In this document: one piece after another, positions 53,034 through 60,972 of the stretch | Position numbering within the stretch: the stretch's first letter is position 1 | Layout of the letters: each line of letters opens with the position of its first letter | Source: Pedobacter zeaxanthinifaciens | Lineage (GTDB): Bacteria > Bacteroidota > Bacteroidia > Sphingobacteriales > Sphingobacteriaceae | Reading direction: 5' to 3' | NCBI RefSeq assembly: GCF_003313335.1 | Contig: NZ_QMHP01000005.1 | Coordinates: 62,001 to 126,000, forward strand | DNA: 64,000 bases | The notes under the pieces: generated by a model | Database searches by the model: none | Told to the model about the DNA's origin: nothing | What the model saw: the letters and a program-made list of their open reading frames with translations, nothing else | Position numbers and translations under genes: made by a program

Positions 53034-54059
53034 TTAATATCTAAATTCTTTAACTACTTCAATAGCATATTTAACGTTATCGAACGGAATATCAGGCATA
53101 ATGCCATGACCTAAGTTAAATATAAAGCCATTTTCACCACGCATACGCTCAAATAATTTATGTATTTGCGCTTTAATTACTGGCTGATCAGCATACAAAA
53201 TATGAGGATCTAAATTACCTTGAACTGCCATCCCGGCTGGCAAGGCCTTTTTGATATTCAATAAATCAGCATTCCAGTCAATTGACACCACATCAGGCTT
53301 AGCTTCCGCCATTATTGGGGCAAAAACCGAGCTTCCCTTACAGAAAGAAATCACAGGGATGTTGGTTCTATTTAAACCAGCAATAATTTGCGCATTGTAT
53401 TGATGAGAAAACTCTTGATAATCGTTCCACGAAAGTGCTAAAGCCCAGCTATCAAACAATTGTAATGCATTAACTCCCGCTTCAATTTGTAGATTCAAGT
53501 AATCAGTGGTTACTTTAGCAATTTTAGCCAATAATTTGTGAGCCAAAGCTGGGTGATTGTGGATCAACAACTTTGTTAATTTAAAGTCTTTTGACGATCC
53601 ACCTTCTACTAAATAACTCATTACCGTAAACGGAGCACCAGCAAATCCAATTAAAGGAATGCTACCATTTAAGCGTTGCTGAATAACTTTTATTGCATCG
53701 GCAACATATTGCAATTTATCCAAGCAATCGGTAGCTAAAGCCTCCACATCAGCTTCTGTACGCACCGGATTAGCGAACTTAGGGCCAACACCTTGGGTAA
53801 AGCTTAAATCGCCACCCATTGCTTCGCCTGTTACCAAAATATCGGAGAACAAAATGGCTGCATCAATACCCAACAAATCTACCGGCAACATGGTTACATC
53901 GGCGGCAATTTCTGGAGTTTTACACATCTCCAAAAACGAATATTTGTTTTTAATTTCCCAGTATTGCGGCATAAACCTACCCGCCTGTCTCATCATCCAT
54001 ACTGGTGGTCGCTCTGTTTGTTTTGAAAATGCTGCGTCTAAAAATAAATTGTTCTCCAT
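53034..54059 (-). CDS. hemE: Uroporphyrinogen decarboxylase
   Basis: Removes four carboxyl groups from uroporphyrinogen III to give coproporphyrinogen III. Seen: 341 residues; PPVWMMRQAGRFMPQYWEIK (N-terminal RxAGR motif, about 18-37), LGIDAAILFSDILV, FAGAPFTVMSYLVEGGSSKD, DSWALALSW and GHGIMPDIPFDNV. All diagnostic segments present. Last gene of the two-component/TPR/hemE unit. Confidence 0.97.
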   Translation of the reverse strand: MENNLFLDAAFSKQTERPPVWMMRQAGRFMPQYWEIKNKYSFLEMCKTPEIAADVTMLPVDLLGIDAAILFSDILVTGEAMGGDLSFTQGVGPKFANPVRTEADVEALATDCLDKLQYVADAIKVIQQRLNGSIPLIGFAGAPFTVMSYLVEGGSSKDFKLTKLLIHNHPALAHKLLAKIAKVTTDYLNLQIEAGVNALQLFDSWALALSWNDYQEFSHQYNAQIIAGLNRTNIPVISFCKGSSVFAPIMAEAKPDVVSIDWNADLLNIKKALPAGMAVQGNLDPHILYADQPVIKAQIHKLFERMRGENGFIFNLGHGIMPDIPFDNVKYAIEVVKEFRY

Positions 54060-54065
54060 TTTTTA

Positions 54066-54584
54066 CTATGCCATTTTAGCGGCTTCTATCTCTATATTCT
54101 TAATAATTTCAATTGCTCTTGACGATGTTGCCAACTCTTTTGCTTTAGCTGTATAGGCTAGCGCACGTTCACCATCTTTTTTTCGGAGCGCTAAGTTAGC
54201 TAAATGAATTAAAACATAAGCTTTATCATTTTTCCCTCCCAATGGAAAGCGACTTGCTACCTGAAAATGGAACTCTGCTTGATCGTACTCGCCCCTTTTC
54301 AACGCAATGTTTGCCCTCATAAACTCATAAAATCCACGCCTATTTTTAGCTAGTCTGTCTGGATTTTCTATTTCATTCAATACCTTTTCTGCGTTATCGT
54401 AATCCGAATTTTTAAAATACTTGGACGCTAGCAAAACTGAGCTTTGCTTAAAATGGCTCCATAGTACAAAGCAAAAAAGCAGCCCTGAAATAGCTGCCAG
54501 CTGATATTGCTGAAAATAAAGACTTACTGATGCCGATAAAGTAAAAATACCCATCAGCACGTATCTGCCAAATCTATTATACAT
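54066..54584 (-). CDS. TPR-containing membrane protein
   Basis: 172 residues; two closely spaced membrane segments in the first 45 residues, then about four TPR-like helix pairs (SDYDNAEKVLNEIENPDRLA, GEYDQAEFHFQVASRFPLGG, KDGERALAYTAKAKELA). Its ATG overlaps the response regulator stop by one base (TAATG) and it is 6 bases before hemE, so it is translationally linked to both. No partner known; a scaffold or assembly role is a guess. Confidence 0.75.
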   Translation of the reverse strand: MYNRFGRYVLMGIFTLSASVSLYFQQYQLAAISGLLFCFVLWSHFKQSSVLLASKYFKNSDYDNAEKVLNEIENPDRLAKNRRGFYEFMRANIALKRGEYDQAEFHFQVASRFPLGGKNDKAYVLIHLANLALRKKDGERALAYTAKAKELATSSRAIEIIKNIEIEAAKMA

Positions 54585-55288
54585 TAGTGTATATCAGTAA
54601 ATTTATATCCAACCCCTCTAATCGAGTGAAAGTAGATAGGATTTTTTTGATCCGGCTCAAAATACTTACGGAAAGTTAAGATGAAGTTGTCAATTGTCCT
54701 AGTTGATGGATAAACGTCATAGTTCCAAACCGTTTCCAAAATTTGCTCACGAGAAACCGCTTCGTTTTTACGCTCAATCAGTAATTTAAGCAACATGGTT
54801 TCCTTTTTAGTCAAAGGCACTACAGTTCCATCATCTTGTTTTAACTCAAACGAATTAAAATAAATGGTTTTATCACCAATCTTATATGAATTTAGTTCCT
54901 TCAAATCGTCAGGTTTTAAACTGCGTTTCACTAAAATTCCTACACGTAAAATAAGTTCTTCTAAGTTGAAAGGCTTTACTAAATAATCATCAGCACCTTT
55001 CTTTAGTCCCATTACCCTGTCTTCGCTGGTGTTTTTAGCGGTCAAAAATAAAATAGGGACTTCTGTATTTTCCAAACGGATAGTTTCACAAACTTGGAAC
55101 CCGTCCATTTCAGGAAGCATTACATCTAAAATTACTAAATTAAAGCGCTCTTCTTTAAAAACTTTCAAAGCTGTTTTTCCATCTTTAACAGCATGAACTT
55201 TATACCCTTCTAATTCGAGGTTTAATTTGATGGCATCCAACAAGTGATCTTCGTCTTCAACCAATAATACTCTTAATTTTTGTGACAT
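54584..55288 (-). CDS. OmpR-family response regulator
   Basis: 234 residues; receiver domain with the acidic pocket VEDEDHLLDA, phospho-Asp in NLVILDVMLPEMDGF (about 55), Thr/Lys switch residues (FLTAKN, DYLVKPF) and a winged-helix C-terminus (EAVSREQILETVWNYDVYPS; GYKFTDIH end). RprY-like. One base separates it from the kinase gene, so this is a cognate pair. Confidence 0.96.
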   Translation of the reverse strand: MSQKLRVLLVEDEDHLLDAIKLNLELEGYKVHAVKDGKTALKVFKEERFNLVILDVMLPEMDGFQVCETIRLENTEVPILFLTAKNTSEDRVMGLKKGADDYLVKPFNLEELILRVGILVKRSLKPDDLKELNSYKIGDKTIYFNSFELKQDDGTVVPLTKKETMLLKLLIERKNEAVSREQILETVWNYDVYPSTRTIDNFILTFRKYFEPDQKNPIYFHSIRGVGYKFTDIH

Positions 55289-55289
55289 A

Positions 55290-56156
55290 TTAATTAAATG
55301 TTACTTCAAAAATTGCACCGTGAGGTACGTTATCTTTAACGCTAATATCAGCGTCGTGGTTTTGTAATACTTCCTTAACAATAAATAAGCCAAGTCCCGT
55401 ACCCTTACTTTTGCGCACATTTTCGTCGCCCACACGGTAAAACTTATCAAAAATAAGCATCTTTTCGGCATCGGGAATGCCCAATCCTTTATCAGAAACC
55501 ACTAATTTCACCTTACCGTCATTTTGGCACAGCTCTACTGTAATTTCGGCACAAGGCCCCGAATACTTCACTGCATTTTCCACCAAATTAGTCACCACTG
55601 ATGATAATGCAAATTTATCCCCTTCTATTTTTACATCCTCCTGAATATGAGCTTTAATAATTTGCTCGCAACCGCACGAATGTACTTGCAGCCTATCCGT
55701 AATACGAGTAACCAAGTCAGAAAAATCAAACTCTTCCTTAGGGAAAGAATAGGTTCTGCTTTCAATTTTAGTGGCCAACAGCATATTTTCCACCAAATCA
55801 TCCAAGCGTTCTACATCTTTTAAAGAGTTCCTAATCAGCGTAGTGCGCTGCTCCTTGTCCAATTCTCTACGGGCAATGGTTTGCAATGAGAGTTTAATAG
55901 CCGCCAACGGCGATTTTAACTCATGCGTAATAGACATCAAGAAATTCTGTTGTTGCTCTTTTAAACGTCCCTCTTTTTTAATGGAAGCATGAATAAAATA
56001 AGCACCTATACCTAGCAGGAACAGAAAAACCGCGCCCTCACCCATAATCATTGGCATCCGGGTAGCATCAATTTTTACTACTAAAGCACCCCAGCTAATC
56101 AGCTGCCCTAACGAGTAGAACAGTAAAACGTAAAATATGATGATCGATTTTTTCAT
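55290..56156 (-). CDS. Sensor histidine kinase
   Basis: 288 residues; two N-terminal helices (about 4-24, 38-56) with a short, 15-residue periplasmic loop; no HAMP or PAS; then HisKA with MSITHELKSPLAAIKLSLQT (phospho-His about 78), HATPase N box NLVENAVKYSGP, G1 SDKGLGIPDAEKML and G2 GTGLGLFIVKEVL. It is upstream of the response regulator, TPR gene and hemE and downstream of hemL, with a 338-base repeat-filled gap between. The small sensor loop suggests membrane or intracellular signals. Confidence 0.95.
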   Translation of the reverse strand: MKKSIIIFYVLLFYSLGQLISWGALVVKIDATRMPMIMGEGAVFLFLLGIGAYFIHASIKKEGRLKEQQQNFLMSITHELKSPLAAIKLSLQTIARRELDKEQRTTLIRNSLKDVERLDDLVENMLLATKIESRTYSFPKEEFDFSDLVTRITDRLQVHSCGCEQIIKAHIQEDVKIEGDKFALSSVVTNLVENAVKYSGPCAEITVELCQNDGKVKLVVSDKGLGIPDAEKMLIFDKFYRVGDENVRKSKGTGLGLFIVKEVLQNHDADISVKDNVPHGAIFEVTFN

Positions 56157-56235
56157 ATCTCCTATCCCTTGCTTACAGGATTCTAAATTTAATTATTTTA
56201 TTTGTGAAAAGCAGTTTCTGTGACCCTTCGGTTAT

Positions 56236-56304
56236 TTCAGTCCCGCTTTTCGTTTTACTTCGCTGCGCTAGCGCTTGCTACGTGCTCACTTCAATCGGGT
56301 TTAG
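56236..56304. repeat. Mosaic repeat, short copy
   Basis: Begins TTCAGTCCCGCTTTTCGTTT and ends CACTTCAATCGGGTTTA. The same frame encloses a longer insert at 58926-59093. Between the two ends lies a GC-rich palindromic stretch CGCTGCGCTAGCGCTTGC. Confidence 0.7.
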
Positions 56305-56359
56305 TTAACAACCCCTATCTTCCTAAAATCCGGGATTATTCCATTAACGTTAATATCAC

Positions 56360-56444
56360 CGTCATTGCGAGGTACGAAGCAATCTTACAACGATAAAAAG
56401 AACTAAGCAATAGCTTTAAGATTGCTTCGTACCTCGCAACGACG
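56360..56444. repeat. Large inverted repeat between kinase gene and hemL
   Basis: 28-base arms beginning CGTCATTGCGAGGTACGAAG (56360-56387) and, inverted, at 56417-56444 with a single mismatch, around a 29-base A-rich loop. Typical Bacteroidota intergenic hairpin. It and the mosaic repeat at 56236 fill the 56157-56494 gap; no gene seen. Confidence 0.85.
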
Positions 56445-56494
56445 ACCGAAACCCCACCTCAGTTATAATTCTTTGTTCGTATGTATTTGCTCCT

Positions 56495-57793
56495 CTATCC
56501 AAATACCACTTCCAAAGCTTCAAAAATTGCAGTCTTAGCTTTATCTAATTCTACCTGCGTATGTGCAGCACTCACAAAACCCACCTCATAGCCCGATGGA
56601 CCAAAATAAATTCCTCTGTTTAACAGCTCACGGTGCATGATTTTAAATTTATCCATGCTGGCCGGGTCAATATCTTCCGCTGTTTTAATATCCTTACTAG
56701 TAAAGGCGAACCAGAAAATTGATCCTACGGTGAAAATCTTTAATTCGTAGCCCTTTTCACTAATGTGCGATTTTAGCTCGTTCACAAAAGCTTGTGCTTT
56801 GGCATTTAACTGTTCGTAAAAACCCTCGCTACTTAAAATTGTTAAAGCCGCTATACCTGCCGCCATAGCCACCGGATTTCCGGAAAGTGTACCGGCTTGG
56901 TAAACGCCACCATCTGGAGACACATGTGCCATAATTTCGTTAGAAGCACCGTACATGCCAACAGGCAAACCACCGCCAATAATTTTGCCATAAGTTACAA
57001 TATCAGGCTTAATACCATAATGAGCCGCAGCACCTTCAAAACCCACTCTAAAGCCAGTAATTACCTCATCAAATATCAATAACGCTGCGTTAGCTTTACA
57101 GGTTTCGCTCAAAAATTCAACATATTCCTGATCTTGAATTAATAAGCCATTATTGGCAGGAATTCCTTCAATAATTACCGCAGCAACATCACCTTTAAAC
57201 TGTGCAAAAGCTTCAGTTACGGCATTTTTATCGTTTAAAGCAATTACAATAGTTTCATCAGCAAACGCCTTTGGCACACCAGCAGAAGATGTTTCGCCGA
57301 ATGTAACCAATCCCGAACCTGCTTTTACCAAAAGTGAATCGCTGTGACCATGATAACAACCTTCAAATTTGATGATTTTATTTTTTCCGGTATAACCTCT
57401 AGCTAAACGGATAGCCGACATTACTGCTTCTGTACCAGAGCTTGTAAAACGAATTTTCTCTACAAAACGATTGTTCTTGATGATCAATTCCGCTAACTCA
57501 TTTTCCAAAGCAGTGGGTGCACCGAAACTCATACCATTTTGCATCACCTCGGTCACTTTCTCTCTAATTTCGGCGTTGTTATGTCCTAAAATTAGCGGTC
57601 CCCAGCTGGCACAAAAATCAATAAACTGATTACCATCAGCATCCCAAATGTAAGGCCCATCTCCTTTTTGTATAAACAAAGGTGTACCGTAAACAGATTT
57701 GAAAGCTCGTACCGGAGAGTTTACCCCTCCAGGAAAGTAAGTTTTAGATTTTTCGTATAGTTCTGCCGATTTGGCTCTTGATATATCTTGCAT
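56495..57793 (-). CDS. hemL: Glutamate-1-semialdehyde 2,1-aminomutase
   Basis: PLP/PMP enzyme that converts glutamate-1-semialdehyde to 5-aminolevulinate. Seen: 432 residues; PGGVNSPVRAFKSVYG (N-terminal signature), FTSSGTEAVMSAIRLARGYT, FEGCYHGHSDSLLVKAGSG, LIFDEVITGFRVGFEGAAAH, and the Lys of YGKIIGGGLPVGMYG (PLP Schiff base). Complete. With HemA this shows the C5 route. Confidence 0.97.
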   Translation of the reverse strand: MQDISRAKSAELYEKSKTYFPGGVNSPVRAFKSVYGTPLFIQKGDGPYIWDADGNQFIDFCASWGPLILGHNNAEIREKVTEVMQNGMSFGAPTALENELAELIIKNNRFVEKIRFTSSGTEAVMSAIRLARGYTGKNKIIKFEGCYHGHSDSLLVKAGSGLVTFGETSSAGVPKAFADETIVIALNDKNAVTEAFAQFKGDVAAVIIEGIPANNGLLIQDQEYVEFLSETCKANAALLIFDEVITGFRVGFEGAAAHYGIKPDIVTYGKIIGGGLPVGMYGASNEIMAHVSPDGGVYQAGTLSGNPVAMAAGIAALTILSSEGFYEQLNAKAQAFVNELKSHISEKGYELKIFTVGSIFWFAFTSKDIKTAEDIDPASMDKFKIMHRELLNRGIYFGPSGYEVGFVSAAHTQVELDKAKTAIFEALEVVFG

Positions 57794-57796
57794 TTT

Positions 57797-57867
57797 TATT
57801 AGTGGTTAGGCATTAGGAGTTAGGAGTTAGGGATTTTAACTGACACCTAATCCCTGGCTCCTAATTC
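57797..57867. repeat. Two-arm word array between hemL and hemB
   Basis: Left arm GGTTAGGCATTAGGAGTTAG-type words, right arm ACACCTAATCCCTGGCTCCT-type words; the halves are inverted copies with loose word order. No gene inside. Confidence 0.7.
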
Positions 57868-57869
57868 CT

Positions 57870-58835
57870 TTAAATCCAATTATTCTCTACAATATCTCTA
57901 ATGTGGTAAGTTGTAATAATACTTGCACCAGCTCTAGCAAATGCATACATCGTTTCCATTACCACTTTTTGTTCGTCTATCCAGCCTTTCTCTGCAGCAG
58001 CCTTAATCATCGAGTATTCGCCCGAAACATTGTAAACTGCAATAGGCAACTTGGTATTTTGCTTTAACCTAGCAATTACATCTAGGTAAGCTAAACCTGG
58101 TTTCACCATTAGTACATCGGCGCCTTCCGCTTCATCTAGCAAAGCTTCCCGTACGGCCTCATCAGGATTACGAAAGTCCATTTGGTAGGCTTTCCTATCA
58201 CCTTTACTAGGTGCACAATCTGCAGCTTCCCTAAAAGGCCCATAGTATGCAGAAGCAAACTTAGTTGCATGACTCATTACTGCCACATTTTCAAATCCGT
58301 TAGTATCAAGCTTTTCACGGATCGCCGCAACCCTTCCATCCATCATGTCGGACGGAGCAAGCATATCAGCGCCAGCTTCCGAATGGTTTAACGCCATTTT
58401 AGCAATCAACTCTACTGTGGCATCATTTTGTACATAATCATTATGCATGATACCGCAATGGCCATGGTTGGTATACGAGCAAACACAAACGTCAGTAACA
58501 ATGTACAAATCGTCACCAAATTGCTTTTTCAGCTCCCTAACCGTAACTGGCACTAACGAATTGCTATCATAAGCCGATTTGGCATCTTCACTTTTTTCAT
58601 CACCTACACCAAATAGCATAATTTTATTAACGCCCAACGCAAGTCCTTTTTCTACATCTTTCAACAAAGTATCAGTAGAAAAGTGGCTGATACCAGGCAT
58701 GGCATCAATTTGATGGGTGACATTTTTGCCTGGCACTACAAAATATGGGTAAACGAACATATCCTTCGATAATTTCGTTTCGGCAACCATCTCCCTTACT
58801 ATTGGATTTTTTCTGAGCCTACGTGGTCTATGCAT
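57870..58835 (-). CDS. hemB: Porphobilinogen synthase
   Basis: Condenses two 5-aminolevulinate to porphobilinogen. The start is the ATG at 58835 (MHRPRRLRKNPIVREMVAET), standard for HemB, instead of the longer frame. Seen: 321 residues; the metal-binding CVCSYTNHGHCGI stretch (cysteines of the zinc type, about 114-126), SDMMDGRVAAIREKLD, the Schiff-base Lys in DVLMVKPGLAYLDVI and YNVSGEYSMIKAAAEKGWID. Confidence 0.97.
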   Translation of the reverse strand: MHRPRRLRKNPIVREMVAETKLSKDMFVYPYFVVPGKNVTHQIDAMPGISHFSTDTLLKDVEKGLALGVNKIMLFGVGDEKSEDAKSAYDSNSLVPVTVRELKKQFGDDLYIVTDVCVCSYTNHGHCGIMHNDYVQNDATVELIAKMALNHSEAGADMLAPSDMMDGRVAAIREKLDTNGFENVAVMSHATKFASAYYGPFREAADCAPSKGDRKAYQMDFRNPDEAVREALLDEAEGADVLMVKPGLAYLDVIARLKQNTKLPIAVYNVSGEYSMIKAAAEKGWIDEQKVVMETMYAFARAGASIITTYHIRDIVENNWI

Positions 58836-58844
58836 AATTAGTAT

Positions 58845-58872
58845 CGAGATTTTAGTATCAAGTATCAAGACT
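58845..58872. repeat. Short word array upstream of hemB
   Basis: TTAGTATCAAGTATCAAGAC-type words; AGTATCAAG occurs twice in tandem. One arm only. Confidence 0.5.
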
Positions 58873-58925
58873 TGCTAATTTTATTTTTTTCTTTTATGAA
58901 AAGCGCCTACGTTGCAGTAATTCAA

Positions 58926-59093
58926 TTCAGTCCCGCTATTCGTTTCATCTTTTTGTTGTCACCAGCTTTCATTTCTGTCGTGCTGAGTTTATCGAAGCAT
59001 CTAATCAAAAACCAATCCTTCGACTACTTGTCCCGACAATTCGGGAAGCTCAGGATGACACCAACAAAAAGGATTTCACTTCTATCGGGTTTA
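58926..59093. repeat. Mosaic repeat with nested repeat
   Basis: Frame ends TTCAGTCCCGCTATTCGTTT and CACTTCTATCGGGTTTA match those of the copy at 56236-56304. Inside is a second element with arms TGTCGTGCTGAGTTTATCGA (58976) and, inverted, TTCGGGAAGCTCAGGATGAC (59040), plus ATCTTTTTGTTG/CAACAAAAAGGAT flanks. The 58869-59275 gap holds only this and AT-rich DNA; no gene. Confidence 0.8.
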
Positions 59094-59275
59094 TCGTACA
59101 ATATTTCTGCTTTCTACGCAAATTGTAAAGTACAAAAATGCAAAGACAGAAGCATTATTGTTTGATACTTCTGTCATTTGTAAAGTCTTTACCTTGGGTT
59201 AACAATTTATTTAGATTCTTCGCTGAGCTAAGAATAATAGCCGAGTACATCTAATTGATGAAGCTGGGAAAAAAC

Positions 59276-60856
59276 TTATTTCAGTTCGACACCAAACACT
59301 GCCTCTGCCAAGCCAATTTCATCAGGCGAATAAGGCAATGTATACTTCACGCCCATCTCATCAAATTTCTTACCTGTTGAGTTTCCTATGGCAATTACTT
59401 TTTGCTCTGGCTCTAGTAAGTTATCCGCAAAATATGCATCAACATTGCTTGGACTGGTAAACACCAATACCTCTGCCGACGAACCATCCACCTCTTCTTC
59501 AATCACGGTTTCGTAAATTGGCAAATCTATAATTTTAGTACTTGGCGTAAGGTATTTTTGCATCGTTAACAATGAATCCTGAGCACGAGGGAAAACCACG
59601 GTTTGCCCATCTACCAATTTGGCAAAGTCATGCGCTACCTCTTCAATCTCACCACCTTCGCCAACAAAATCAGCGAGGTGTCCAAATTTACGAAGCGAAT
59701 CTTCCGAACCTCTGCCAACAACGCCAAATTTCACTTTTTTAGGCAGCACAGCATTCAACTTAAAAAAGTATTCTACGCCATTTCTGCTGCTGAAGAAAAT
59801 CCAGTCGGCATTTTTAAGGAAAAAGTCATCCAGTTTATTTACAATTGGAAACGTACGAATCAACGAACGACCATCTATTTCAATTTGCTGTTTTTCTAAA
59901 GCCTTACGGAAGTAACTATTTTCACCTACTTCTCTGGAAATAAACACTTTAGAAGGTTTTTTACGCTCAGCAGCAAATTTTGCAACAATTTTTTCTGCCA
60001 AACCTTCTGTTGAAGGAACTCTCAAGAACAATCGATCAGGAAAATCCTCAGCGGTTGCAGCTTTAGAAGTCCAAACTTCAAATTCATCATCCTCCTTTTT
60101 ACAGAAACAGCCTAATGGCATGTGGCAGCCACCTTCAAATAGGTTAAGCACCTTACGTTCTACTTCAATAGCTTCAACAACAGCAGCATTATTTATCTTT
60201 TGCAGCTCATTAAAAAGCTCGGTATCATTTTCCCTAATCTGTATTGCCAATGCGCCTTGGGCAGGTGCAGGAACAATTTCGGTAGGATCAATCACTTCTA
60301 CGTGGAATTCGCTCAAATCTAAACCTAAACGATTTACACCAGCTTTTGCCAACACAATAGCATCATAATCTTCATCACGTAATTTTTGGATACGTGTTGG
60401 AACGTTACCACGTAAATCTTCGATATTTAAATCGGGGCGTAGCGCTAACAGTTGTGCCTTACGACGATTGGAAGATGTACCCACCATCGCTCCTTTTTTC
60501 AACGAAAGCTTATGGCTTACATCCACACAATCTTTTAAAATTAGCAACAGCTCCGAGGGATCTTCACGTTCAGGTACTGCAGCAATAATTAAACCCGGTG
60601 GATTTGTTGTTGGTAAATCTTTATGAGAGTGCACAGCAATATCAATAGTGCCATTGATTAGCTCCTCTTCCAGTTCCTTTGTGAAAAAACCTTTCCCTTC
60701 CAACTTATCCAACCTTAGGTTAAGGATTTTATCGCCCTGCGTTTTAATGATTTTAAGCTCAGCTTCAATGCCTATGCTTGCTAATCTATCTTTGGTGTAA
60801 TTGGCTTGCCAAAGGGCTAAATCACTGCCACGTGTCCCGATAATTACTTTCTTCAC
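59276..60856 (-). CDS. hemCD: Fused hydroxymethylbilane synthase / uroporphyrinogen-III synthase
   Basis: One 526-residue polypeptide. Residues about 1-300 are HemC: VIIGTRGSDLALWQANYTKD, AVHSHKDLPT, GTSSNRRKAQLLALRPDL, RGNVPTRIQKL, VPAPAQGALAIQIR and the dipyrromethane-binding Cys in FEGGCHMPLGCF (about 244). Residues about 305-526 are HemD: FISREVGENSYFRKALEKQQ, WIFFSSRNGVEYFFKL, VVFPRAQDSLLTMQKYL and VFTSPSNVDAYFADNLL. The start is GTG at 60856 (VKKVIIGTRGSDLA). The linker is short and no frameshift is present, so the fusion looks real. Confidence 0.95.
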   Translation of the reverse strand: MKKVIIGTRGSDLALWQANYTKDRLASIGIEAELKIIKTQGDKILNLRLDKLEGKGFFTKELEEELINGTIDIAVHSHKDLPTTNPPGLIIAAVPEREDPSELLLILKDCVDVSHKLSLKKGAMVGTSSNRRKAQLLALRPDLNIEDLRGNVPTRIQKLRDEDYDAIVLAKAGVNRLGLDLSEFHVEVIDPTEIVPAPAQGALAIQIRENDTELFNELQKINNAAVVEAIEVERKVLNLFEGGCHMPLGCFCKKEDDEFEVWTSKAATAEDFPDRLFLRVPSTEGLAEKIVAKFAAERKKPSKVFISREVGENSYFRKALEKQQIEIDGRSLIRTFPIVNKLDDFFLKNADWIFFSSRNGVEYFFKLNAVLPKKVKFGVVGRGSEDSLRKFGHLADFVGEGGEIEEVAHDFAKLVDGQTVVFPRAQDSLLTMQKYLTPSTKIIDLPIYETVIEEEVDGSSAEVLVFTSPSNVDAYFADNLLEPEQKVIAIGNSTGKKFDEMGVKYTLPYSPDEIGLAEAVFGVELK

Positions 60857-60892
60857 TTTATAATAAGATTTTGCGCTAAATTAAGAAAATTT

Positions 60893-60968
60893 GATGATGT
60901 GCGAAGGTGATAATTTGATGATTAGTATAGAACTTATCTTCAGACTAACCAACTTTTCTGACTTACCG
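60893..60968. repeat. Two-arm word array between hemCD and hemA
   Basis: Left GATGATGTGCGAAGGTGATA, TTTGATGATTAGTATAG-type words; right CTAACCAACTTTTCTGACTTACCGACTACTAAC. The two halves show opposite purine/pyrimidine bias. Confidence 0.5.
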
Positions 60969-60972
60969 ACTA

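Noticed and set aside
58872-59165. 97-codon open frame on plus downstream of hemB
   Set aside because: It runs through the mosaic and nested repeats and has no coding character.
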